A stretch of DNA of 64,000 nucleotides, taken from the NCBI RefSeq assembly GCF_014705705.1, contig NZ_JACXLD010000001.1, forward strand, positions 800,982 to 864,981. Direction: 5' to 3'. This document shows positions 44,351-52,776 of this stretch, piece by piece. The position numbers were made by a program, and so were the translations under genes. Origin of the DNA: Spongiibacter pelagi. GTDB taxonomy: Bacteria > Pseudomonadota > Gammaproteobacteria > Pseudomonadales > Spongiibacteraceae. The first letter of the stretch is position 1, and each line of letters starts with the position of its first letter. The notes under the pieces are model-generated. The model was not told where the DNA came from, did no database searches, and was given only the letters and a program-made list of their open reading frames with translations.

Positions 44351-46618
44351 CTACTGGCTAATCACATAATCCGGTATCTGCGTGGGTGCCGGGTTGGCAT
44401 TGCTCAGTATGGGTAGAGACACGGTGCCCGACACGGTGACCTGTCCCGGCAAGGTTGAGAATATGGTGGTAAAGACCGGATGCTCTGGCATGAGATATAA
44501 GCCGACCACATCGCCGGGATAAAGCCGGGTACTTACGCCATGTAAGGTGCCTTCTGTCGGATTTACCGGGTTATAGCCCCAGCGCACCGGGTAGAGGTGA
44601 CCCTTGGCTTCAATGCCAAAATTTCGAGGATCATCAGCAGGGTAACTCGCTTCGCTAACGCCAATCGCATCGGTTGCAAACAGGCGGATTGGCACCACCT
44701 GAAAATGCAGCAATTCAACACTATTATCTTCACACTGGCTGCCATCTTGATTTGGGCTGGGCACGGTCTGGCAGCGTTTCACGCCAATACCGGCAAAGAA
44801 TATTTCATCACTTAATGGGTTTGTGCGCGTAACCTGCAGCTTGGCGGTGGGCATACCGGCCATAACACTGGCTTTACTGACTTCAGTGAGGGGAACAAAG
44901 CTGGGGCGAGGATCAAATTCTGCGCCTTGCCCAAGCGAGCCGGGGCCGGTAATTAGGCTGGCATCGGCAAAAGTGAAATCGCTACCGCCGAAAGGAATAT
45001 CGCTCACTTTTGAGAAGGTGGCGCCTTCACGCGACCATTTGTAAGCGTTGTCGCCAGTATTGGTGGTGCCGTTATCAAAGAAGTCATCGTTGGTATCTAA
45101 TACCAATCGCGAATCTTCATTGGTTTGGGTAATGCACGCCTTGCCGGGAAAGACTTGGGCAAAATTACCCTTGCCGAGCAGTTTGTCGTTAAACCACTGC
45201 CGCCCCAAAATTCGAGTGTTATAACGAATCGGATCGCCTTTGCTGTCGGTGCCGCAGTGCACTATTTCATCAAGATACATGCTGGTGTCTACGCCGGCAT
45301 ATTGGGTCGGGCCAAGTGCGGGTAGGGGGTGTCCGGAGGTTTCGCCGAGGTAGTAGGTGTCGCGGCCGCTGGCTTCAAAACAGCGGGCATTGAGCAGGCC
45401 TTCGTCCATTGGGAACAGGGTGTCGCCGTAACCCTGAATCATAAACATATCGGCGCGAGCTTGGCGCACCGTGGCGGCGTGACGAGGTTTGCCCGTGGCG
45501 TTTAGCTCGTGAAATTCCTTATCGGCATCACCAAATTTTAAGGCGTAATAAGCGTTGTTATTATTGCAGTAAGCCACCGCGCCATTGGGCGCGAGAATAT
45601 TCATATTTTTTACCGATACCTGACGCAGCTTGTTATAGGGCAGGTCATCGACTTCCTCATTGACGCCATTGGCCTCCAAATTGGCATCGATAATCACGTC
45701 CGGTAAGGGCTGGCCATTGCCGCCGCCAACTTCCGGAATCGAAGAGCCAAACAGCGTCATAATCACAATCCAGTCGGATTTTGGTACATCGTTAGGATGT
45801 AGTGATGTGCGCAGGTCGTACCAAGTGCCCATCGGCAAAATAGCATCTACGCGGGGGTCAACGCTTTGGGCATTAAGTTGGAAGTGGCCGCCGTAGCTGT
45901 AGCCAATCGTGCCGAGTGAAACATCATCGTCAAAACTTTGCAGGCGTTGATGGTTGTCTTTGGCGAGTAGCGAACGCCCCCATTGCTGGCCGCAATTATC
46001 GAATTCCGGATCGCTATCCTGTTCCTCGGTTGCGGCTTCAAAAGGCGCGTTTTCACGCAAATGACAGATCGCCCAATCTACGACGCTGACAAAATCCCAG
46101 CCTTCCTTATCAGGCGCCATTAAGCCAATTTGCCCGCCGCTGGAGAGTTCGCCACCGGTAACATCACCAAAACCGCGCTGGGTATAACTGATTACCCAAT
46201 AGCCGCTCTGCCATAAATCTAAAGAAACCTGTCTGTCCAGCTCAGTGCCGGGCGGTGCAAAATCCTCGGCCTTGGTACCGCCAAAACCGTGGCTGTGAAT
46301 AATCAGCGGCGCAAATCCCGGCTCGTTCGCTGCGCTGTTAGAAAGCTCCCGGCGCTTGGCCTCGTCTGGCACAAATACCTGCATGGCAATCAGCGTGCCG
46401 TCGTGGGAGATCAGCGAGGTCTCATAACAATAGCCCTGCCCATTAGCAATGCGCTGCTCAATGTTTTCAGTGCAGCCTGCGGGCGGCTCTGGGGGGAGGG
46501 TGAGTGTTGTATTGTTGCTTGCAGGTGCTCCGCCACCGGAACTACCGCCGCCACAGGCGGTGAGAGCTAGGCCGAAGGCAAGTGAAAGTACAGTCTTATT
46601 GGTATGCCGCTTAATCAT
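44351..46618 (-). CDS. Large secreted alpha/beta hydrolase lipoprotein (S15/CocE-like)
   Basis: A 755-residue protein with a lipoprotein signal (FGLALTACGGGSSGGG, cysteine about residue 22). IIHSHGFGGTKAEDF and GTIGYSYGGHFQLNA (GxSxGG nucleophile, Ser about residue 241) mark an alpha/beta hydrolase of the X-Pro dipeptidyl-peptidase/CocE class. A beta-rich C-terminal domain (VSGTVSLPILSN) fits that family's jelly-roll. The substrate is unknown. Confidence 0.78.
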   Translation of the reverse strand: MIKRHTNKTVLSLAFGLALTACGGGSSGGGAPASNNTTLTLPPEPPAGCTENIEQRIANGQGYCYETSLISHDGTLIAMQVFVPDEAKRRELSNSAANEPGFAPLIIHSHGFGGTKAEDFAPPGTELDRQVSLDLWQSGYWVISYTQRGFGDVTGGELSSGGQIGLMAPDKEGWDFVSVVDWAICHLRENAPFEAATEEQDSDPEFDNCGQQWGRSLLAKDNHQRLQSFDDDVSLGTIGYSYGGHFQLNAQSVDPRVDAILPMGTWYDLRTSLHPNDVPKSDWIVIMTLFGSSIPEVGGGNGQPLPDVIIDANLEANGVNEEVDDLPYNKLRQVSVKNMNILAPNGAVAYCNNNNAYYALKFGDADKEFHELNATGKPRHAATVRQARADMFMIQGYGDTLFPMDEGLLNARCFEASGRDTYYLGETSGHPLPALGPTQYAGVDTSMYLDEIVHCGTDSKGDPIRYNTRILGRQWFNDKLLGKGNFAQVFPGKACITQTNEDSRLVLDTNDDFFDNGTTNTGDNAYKWSREGATFSKVSDIPFGGSDFTFADASLITGPGSLGQGAEFDPRPSFVPLTEVSKASVMAGMPTAKLQVTRTNPLSDEIFFAGIGVKRCQTVPSPNQDGSQCEDNSVELLHFQVVPIRLFATDAIGVSEASYPADDPRNFGIEAKGHLYPVRWGYNPVNPTEGTLHGVSTRLYPGDVVGLYLMPEHPVFTTIFSTLPGQVTVSGTVSLPILSNANPAPTQIPDYVISQ

Positions 46619-46724
46619 GGTGTTTCTCCTTTGCCGGATTATTACACCACAATTAAGGATTTTGTGCTGAAGGGGTGAAATTCCCCGTTATTGGATAGCT
46701 CTCTGAATGGGTCAAAGGCCTAGT

Positions 46725-49112
46725 TTAATCATATTGCCCCGTTAATTGGAATGCAGCCCAATAATACGGATGTGAATAGCTGCCGTCCTTTAGCGCTAAT
46801 TGCGCATTCCGAAGCGCTTTGCTTTTCCCTTGAGAGGGTAAGGCTTTGTAAAAGGTTTGCATCAATGTATTGGTTGCAGCATCGCTCACCTTCCACAGAC
46901 TAGAAATAATGGATTCGGCCCCGGCATACAAAAAGCCACGGGTAAAACCAATAACATCATCGCCGGCGGTAATATCTCCTAGTCCTGTTTCACAAGCAGA
47001 CAGCGTGACTAAATCGGCATTGAGTCGTAAATCAAATAACTCGGCGACAGACAGTAATCCGTCGTCACTCTCGCTTTTTGAAAGTAATAATGCTGAAGCC
47101 ATGGGTTCTTCTGCATTAAAAATGCCGTGAGAGGCGATATGCAAGTTGCGGTATTGCCCCGCATTTGATTTGAGCTGGGTTTCGCTGGCGAGCTCTCTGA
47201 GCAAGACGTCTGCACTAGGTTGCATTTTTGCGATATTAACGGCTTCAATTTGTGCGCCGAGTAAATCCATAGCCGGGTCGCCTAGATCCGGATTGCCTAA
47301 TATCAGCATTGGTTTTGCTGCAGCGATTTGATTTTTGTGAAGAAACTCCAATACCGATGCACTGGGTAAGACGCGCAATTCAAATTGATCAATCATATAG
47401 TCTTCACCGTCATTGAGCGCCGTGAAGGGCACATAATGGAGTGGGCCATGAGGAACCACGGTGAGGCGTTTGAACGTCTGCAGTTGTTCTTTTATTGGCA
47501 TGATAACGCTGTTGTAGAGCTTGCGACTGCTATTGCTGATGTCTGGTGATTCGGGGTTCTGCAAGTCTTGACGAAATTCTGCGACTATTTCTGCTAGTCG
47601 TTCTGCGGGGAGTTTGGCGGCAGAAACGCCTTTGTTGCTTAGGATAAAAGCCCAGAGGTGTTCGCCATCGCCGAAATATTCCAGCAGAGCTTCATCCTCT
47701 TTAAGCGTTGATTGCAGTTGAGTAATATTTGGTGAGGTAACCACTCGAAGAGAAGTAAATTCGGGTGCGCTCTTGTTCAAATTTTCCTGATATTTTCTTA
47801 ATAAGCCGCGAGTTACTGAGCGCTGGGTAGTGTCGTTTGGATTGATGGTTGCGAGAGCATTTTCTGTTTGTTGAATAATGGATAAGGTAGTGTTGATACC
47901 TTCCTTTTCTGGTGGGGGGAGCTCATTGTTTCGAGATGCGAGTAAATCGACCAAGGCGCGGGCCTTGGCGCGTTCCGCATATTCGAGGGCTAGTTCAGCT
48001 TGGTCTTGTTCAACAAACATTCCAACAAGATCGTAGTAAACCTCCTGCTTGTCGCTGACAAACCCTAGTTTTGTGCTGTCTAGCGATAAGCTCGATCGTT
48101 GGGTCTCTAAAATTTCTACGGCTTCAGTCAGCGCCGGTAAGGCGGCGTCGTGCTTACCATTGCGCAATTGCAGCTGACCATACTGCTGCAACGCAATAAA
48201 CTTTAAGCCACCAAAAACGTCAATAAATTCACTGGCGAAAAGGTTTTCAAAGCACGCTGCTGCCTCGTTGCGCTCAAGCTTTGCCATTGCGTGGCAAAAC
48301 AAGCTTTGCATCTCTGCAGTAAAAAACTGATTTTCTCGATCAATCGATTTTGCCAATCCAAACACATGACTTAAGGGGTTGGCATTCACAAACAATGTGC
48401 CTAATAACTCGACTGCTTCTGAATCACGTCCGCTCAATATCAGCAGCGCTGATTGATAATCTTCAATAGCGATATAGCCTTTGGCTATCCAGCTGCGTTT
48501 TTGGGTTTCTACATAGGGTGTGATAAAGCTGTTGGTTTTGGTTTCAGAAAGCTGAGTAATAAAATCACGGGCTTTTATTTTTGAGCCGTACAAACCTTCG
48601 TATACCGCAGACATGCCAAGAATAGGAATTGCCAACGGCTCTCGAATATTGTCGTCTGCATCCAGTAGCTTGCTTCTTTTCTCTCCGGAATAAAAAACAA
48701 GATTGCCATCGAGTGCCTTTTGAGCTTCGGGCAAATAGCGTCGGACATCTTCAATATTCGACCGATAAAGCGCCGCCTCAGCCTTCATGCTATTGATTAC
48801 GGCAGCGGTGTAATCCTGTGACCAATAAATATTGCCAAGTGCATGTCGATAAACCGACTCGCCATTGATGATATGGTGGGTTTCATATTGATTAATACAG
48901 TGGTCGAAACCTCTAAAATTACGGACGTTGATTAGGTCGCCACACAATTTGAGTACATGGCCAGAAGGAACGCTGGTGTAATCCAGAGTGTAATTTCCTT
49001 GGGTGGCGTTATCGTAGGCCCATTGAGCTTGCGAGAGTCCTGTTGAGCAAGCAGAAAGAAGCGTATTTAATGTAAGGAATGCCATGATTCTGACCAGACG
49101 GGGGTAATGCAT
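46725..49112 (-). CDS. TPR-CHAT lipoprotein, first copy
   Basis: A 795-residue protein. TLNTLLSACSTG is a lipobox, about residues 40-500 are helical TPR-like, and the CHAT domain (about 520-795) has catalytic His662 in HIASHG and Cys707 in LSACETG. CHAT domains are caspase-like cysteine proteases. The lipobox places it in the envelope, which is unusual for a TPR-CHAT protein. Its last 113 residues are identical to those of the neighbouring copy. Confidence 0.85.
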   Translation of the reverse strand: MHYPRLVRIMAFLTLNTLLSACSTGLSQAQWAYDNATQGNYTLDYTSVPSGHVLKLCGDLINVRNFRGFDHCINQYETHHIINGESVYRHALGNIYWSQDYTAAVINSMKAEAALYRSNIEDVRRYLPEAQKALDGNLVFYSGEKRSKLLDADDNIREPLAIPILGMSAVYEGLYGSKIKARDFITQLSETKTNSFITPYVETQKRSWIAKGYIAIEDYQSALLILSGRDSEAVELLGTLFVNANPLSHVFGLAKSIDRENQFFTAEMQSLFCHAMAKLERNEAAACFENLFASEFIDVFGGLKFIALQQYGQLQLRNGKHDAALPALTEAVEILETQRSSLSLDSTKLGFVSDKQEVYYDLVGMFVEQDQAELALEYAERAKARALVDLLASRNNELPPPEKEGINTTLSIIQQTENALATINPNDTTQRSVTRGLLRKYQENLNKSAPEFTSLRVVTSPNITQLQSTLKEDEALLEYFGDGEHLWAFILSNKGVSAAKLPAERLAEIVAEFRQDLQNPESPDISNSSRKLYNSVIMPIKEQLQTFKRLTVVPHGPLHYVPFTALNDGEDYMIDQFELRVLPSASVLEFLHKNQIAAAKPMLILGNPDLGDPAMDLLGAQIEAVNIAKMQPSADVLLRELASETQLKSNAGQYRNLHIASHGIFNAEEPMASALLLSKSESDDGLLSVAELFDLRLNADLVTLSACETGLGDITAGDDVIGFTRGFLYAGAESIISSLWKVSDAATNTLMQTFYKALPSQGKSKALRNAQLALKDGSYSHPYYWAAFQLTGQYD

Positions 49113-49211
49113 AAGTCATTCCTTTTGTGGTTCTAGTGCGTTTAAATGGTTTCTGAGTTGATCATAATCTAGCTATTCAGTTATCGATAGGTGATTTGGC
49201 GGATTGCAGTT

Positions 49212-51575
49212 TCAATCATATTGCCCCGTTAACTGAAATGCGGCCCAATAATACGGATGTGAATAGCTGCCGTCTTTTAACGCTAATTGTGCGTTCCGAA
49301 GCGCTTTGCTTTTTCCTTGAGAGGGTAAGGCTTTGTAAAAGGTTTGCATTAATGTATTGGTTGCGGCATCGCTCACTTTCCACAAGCTGGAAATAATAGA
49401 TTCGGCCCCGGCATACAAAAAGCCACGGGTAAAACCAATAACATCATCGCCGGCGGTAATATCTCCTAGTCCTGTTTCACACGCAGACAGTGTGACTAAA
49501 TCTGCATTGAGTCGAAGGTCGAAGAGTTCAGCAACCGATAGTAAGCCATCATCGCCACCGCCTTCAGATAGGAGTAGCGAAGAAGACATGGGATCGTCAG
49601 GGTCGAAAACGCCATGGGATGCGATATGGATGTAGCGATATCCTCCGGCATTGGTTTTTACCAAGTGCTCGCTCGCGTTTTTCCGTAAAAGAACCTTTGA
49701 GTCAGGATTCATTTTCGCAATTGCAAGCGCCTCAATTTCTGCCCCCGGCAAATCCATATCGGCATTGTTTAAATCTGGATTGCCAAGCAAGAGCATTGAT
49801 TGAGCCGTCTCTTCGCTGCTGTTGCTCAAAAATGGCAATACGGAGGCGCTAGGTAATACGCGAAGTTCAAATTTGTCGATTAAGTATGAATCTCCGTTGT
49901 AGAGTGCGCTAAACGGAACGTAGTGAAGTGATCCATGCGGAACTATGGTAATGCGTTTGAACGCTGCTATGTTGTCTTCAATTGGTGTGATCAGGCCCTT
50001 GTATAAATCCTTGCTACTCTTTTCAAAAGCATTTGAGCTTGGGTTTTGTAGATCATGGCGCATATTAGTAACAAGAGACTTGAGATGAGTCTGAGGCAGC
50101 TTTGCAGCAGATACACCCTGCTTGCTTAAGATGAAAACCCATAAATCATCTTCCGTTCCAAAGTATTCGAGTAGTCCTTCGTCTTTTGCCAATTGATCTT
50201 GTAATTGGGTGATGCTCGGAGAGGTCACAACGCGCAAAGAAGTGAATTCGGGCGCCTGGCTATTCATCTGATCTTTGTATTTTCTGAGTAGGCCACGTGT
50301 TGCTGCGCGTTGGGTATCTTTACTAATGTTGGCGGAAGAAAAACGAGTTTCCGCTTCGTCTAACGATGCAATAAGCGTTTGTAGTTCTGATGAGTTGTTG
50401 GATGGACTTAGCGTTTCTCTCGATGCCAGTAGATCAACCAAGGCGCGAGCTTTTCCTCTCTCCGCATACTCGATTGCGCGATCGGGACGGTTTTTTCTAA
50501 CGTAGATGTCCACAATGTCGCGATAAACTGATTGTTTATCCGTGACAAAACCCAGCTTAGAGGTATCTAGCGACAAGCTGGAGCGTTGCTCTTCAAGAAG
50601 CTCAACAGCTTCGGAGAGCGATGCTAGCGCTTTATCTTCAGCGCCTTGGGCGAGTTGAATATTGCCGAGTTCTTTAAGAGCGGTGAATTTTAACGCGCCA
50701 TAAATATCGATAATCGGACTCTGCAGGAATGACTCGTAACAAACTGAGGCGCTTTCAGCTTCAAGTTTATAAAGAGTGTGGCAGAGCATAGCGTCGGCCT
50801 CAATTTTGGACCAGACCTCTTGGTCGTCATACGACCATCCGGTGGCGGCTGAAACTAAGTAATAAGCAGGGTTCAATTTTAAAATTGCTTCGTGCTTTAA
50901 TTTATCGCCGACACTTTTTTCTTGGGTTATTTCGTTATAAGCGAGTTCATACTTTTTAATTGAAATAAAAATCTTGGTGAGCCAGGCCCTTTTTTCAGGC
51001 TCCAAACTACTGGATGCTAATCCGCTTATGTCCAAGTTCTGGAGTTGCTTCAAATAATCATGGGCTTTGTCTTTTGAGCCATATACGCCTTCATATACTG
51101 CGCCTACACCAAGTGTTCTTATAGAAACGGAAGCAGGATAGTAGCGATCATTTTTATAGACCTCTCCGTTAACCAGCATTCCTGGATTGCCGTTGACACC
51201 TATAAGCGCTTTGGAGAGAAATAAAGGAACAAGTTTAGCTTGGCCTCTGTTTAGTGCTGCTTCAGCTTTCAAACCATAGATTAATGCCGTGGTGTAATCC
51301 TCCGACATATATGCAGTATCGCGTGCGAGCTTGTTTACCAATCGCCCATCCACAACATGGTGTTTTTCAAGCTGTGAAATGCAGTAATCAAATCCTTTAA
51401 AATTTTGAACTTTGAGGAGATTCGTACACAGTTCTTGTATTTCGTAAGGATGATGCTGCGTGTAATCTATTTTGTAATTTCCCTTCAATGCATTTTCGGC
51501 CGCCCACTTTCCTGAAATATCAAAGCTGACGCAGCCTGTTAAAAATAAAGAAAAAATGAGGCCGAATTTTCTCAT
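49212..51575 (-). CDS. TPR-CHAT lipoprotein, second copy
   Basis: A 787-residue paralogue of the downstream CHAT gene, starting MRKFGLIFSLFLTGCVSF; the ATG at 51573-51575 puts a lipobox (LFLTGC) directly after the start, better than the longer frame. The TPR-like N-terminal half has diverged from its neighbour. The CHAT half has His654 in HIASHG and Cys699 in LSACETG. It lies 99 bp upstream of the first copy. Confidence 0.85.
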   Translation of the reverse strand: MRKFGLIFSLFLTGCVSFDISGKWAAENALKGNYKIDYTQHHPYEIQELCTNLLKVQNFKGFDYCISQLEKHHVVDGRLVNKLARDTAYMSEDYTTALIYGLKAEAALNRGQAKLVPLFLSKALIGVNGNPGMLVNGEVYKNDRYYPASVSIRTLGVGAVYEGVYGSKDKAHDYLKQLQNLDISGLASSSLEPEKRAWLTKIFISIKKYELAYNEITQEKSVGDKLKHEAILKLNPAYYLVSAATGWSYDDQEVWSKIEADAMLCHTLYKLEAESASVCYESFLQSPIIDIYGALKFTALKELGNIQLAQGAEDKALASLSEAVELLEEQRSSLSLDTSKLGFVTDKQSVYRDIVDIYVRKNRPDRAIEYAERGKARALVDLLASRETLSPSNNSSELQTLIASLDEAETRFSSANISKDTQRAATRGLLRKYKDQMNSQAPEFTSLRVVTSPSITQLQDQLAKDEGLLEYFGTEDDLWVFILSKQGVSAAKLPQTHLKSLVTNMRHDLQNPSSNAFEKSSKDLYKGLITPIEDNIAAFKRITIVPHGSLHYVPFSALYNGDSYLIDKFELRVLPSASVLPFLSNSSEETAQSMLLLGNPDLNNADMDLPGAEIEALAIAKMNPDSKVLLRKNASEHLVKTNAGGYRYIHIASHGVFDPDDPMSSSLLLSEGGGDDGLLSVAELFDLRLNADLVTLSACETGLGDITAGDDVIGFTRGFLYAGAESIISSLWKVSDAATNTLMQTFYKALPSQGKSKALRNAQLALKDGSYSHPYYWAAFQLTGQYD

Positions 51576-51687
51576 TAAGGGAATTGTCCTTGTTGGCTGA
51601 GGTGTGTCCGTACCATAGCATTTTTTTCTTTTCATTTTTTAGATGGGGTTTTCATCGTAATGGGGTCATTCATTGGACATTGCCAGC

Positions 51688-51718
51688 TACATGTATTGAT
51701 TGTATACATACACATGTA
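51688..51718. promoter_or_regulatory. Putative WYL-regulator operator cluster upstream of the WYL gene
   Basis: TACATGTA (51688-51695), GTATAC (51702-51707) and a second ACATGTA half (51712-51718) lie 30 to 60 bp upstream of the WYL start. The same TACATGTA occurs upstream of cas3. Autoregulation plus control of cas genes is inference. Confidence 0.5.
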
Positions 51719-51747
51719 ACATTTTCAGGCAGACTGGGTAGCGTGCA

Positions 51748-52647
51748 ATGAATAAACCGGATTGGCCGATACGATGGGATTTGCTACTGCGCTATCGATT
51801 GATCGAAATCGTGGCGCTGTGGGAAGGACGCTTAACTACCAATCACCTGCAATTGGCGTTCGGCATCGGGCGTCAGCAGGCCTCCAGAGACATCAATGCC
51901 TACCTCAGCGAATACGCGCCGGATAACCTGATTTATGACCGCCAGCTCAAAGGCTATAAGCCCAATCAAGGCTTCAGCCCAAAATTTACGCGCGGAATTG
52001 CTGACGAATACCTCCAGATTCTCAATACACAACAGGACCTTATTAACACCTTTGAGTCTTTGGCCCCGGAAACCCGATTGACTGAAACCATCACGCCGCC
52101 CGTGCGGGACCTTCGTCCGAATGTCCTTGCTCCAATCACCCAGGCCGCCAGAGAAAGTAAGCGCATCGAAATTTGCTACAGTTCGCTGCGCAACCCCGAT
52201 CCAGAATATCGTGTTATCCAGCCTCACACCGTCGTATTCAATGGTCAGCGCTGGCATGTTCGCGCCTTCTGTGAAAAGAACGCGAGGTACAGCGACTTTG
52301 TTTTGAGCCGTATCTCCGATGAGCCCGATATTTCTCTACCCGGAGATAACGGCGCTGATAAAGACGAAGCTTGGCAGACTAGAGTTACCTTGAAGATCCA
52401 GCCCGACCCCAGACTTTCAAAAAGCCAGAGACAACTGATTGAGCGCGACTACGGCATGGAAAAGGGCAAGCTCGTGATAGAGACCCGAGGAGCACTGGTA
52501 CCGTACATACTTCAGAACCTGAGGATCGAGAACGAATTTCCAGATACCCCTCCTGAAGTTCAGCAGATTTCGCTAGTGAATCGAAATAGCGTTAAGCAGT
52601 GGCTCTTTGACGCCTCAGAAAAAAGTACGAGCGCTTTATCTGCTTGA
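51748..52647 (+). CDS. WYL-domain transcriptional regulator next to the cas operon
   Basis: A 299-residue protein. An N-terminal winged helix-turn-helix (RYRLIEIVALWEGRLTTNHLQLAFGIGRQQASRDINAYL) is followed by a WYL domain (about 130-200: ITQAARESKRIEICYSSLRN, then HTVVFNGQRWHVRAFCEKNARYSDFVLSRI) and a WCX-like end. WYL proteins regulate CRISPR, BREX and other defence loci, often binding nucleotides or DNA ends. It lies 129 bp upstream of cas3. Confidence 0.88.
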   Translation: MNKPDWPIRWDLLLRYRLIEIVALWEGRLTTNHLQLAFGIGRQQASRDINAYLSEYAPDNLIYDRQLKGYKPNQGFSPKFTRGIADEYLQILNTQQDLINTFESLAPETRLTETITPPVRDLRPNVLAPITQAARESKRIEICYSSLRNPDPEYRVIQPHTVVFNGQRWHVRAFCEKNARYSDFVLSRISDEPDISLPGDNGADKDEAWQTRVTLKIQPDPRLSKSQRQLIERDYGMEKGKLVIETRGALVPYILQNLRIENEFPDTPPEVQQISLVNRNSVKQWLFDASEKSTSALSA

Positions 52648-52653
52648 AAATAG

Positions 52654-52661
52654 TACATGTA
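52654..52661. promoter_or_regulatory. TACATGTA palindrome upstream of cas3
   Basis: The 8-bp palindrome TACATGTA recurs here, 116 bp upstream of the cas3 start, identical to the copy upstream of the WYL gene. An 8-bp match alone could be chance, but two copies in two adjacent regulatory gaps are suggestive. Confidence 0.45.
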
Positions 52662-52776
52662 AAAATGATCAGCATGGCGCTTTCTGCATCTTTGTACCAC
52701 ACTGGTTTCACGATTTGATTTTGCAGGAAGTTTTGAGCCTGTGTGATCCCTGATTTTTAGAACGGACAAGGAAGTG

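Noticed and set aside
46725..51575. CHAT proteases beside a cas operon, as in type III-E Craspase
   Set aside because: No gRAMP-type effector is present, the cas genes are a complete type I-E set, and the CHAT proteins carry lipoboxes and lie on the other strand.
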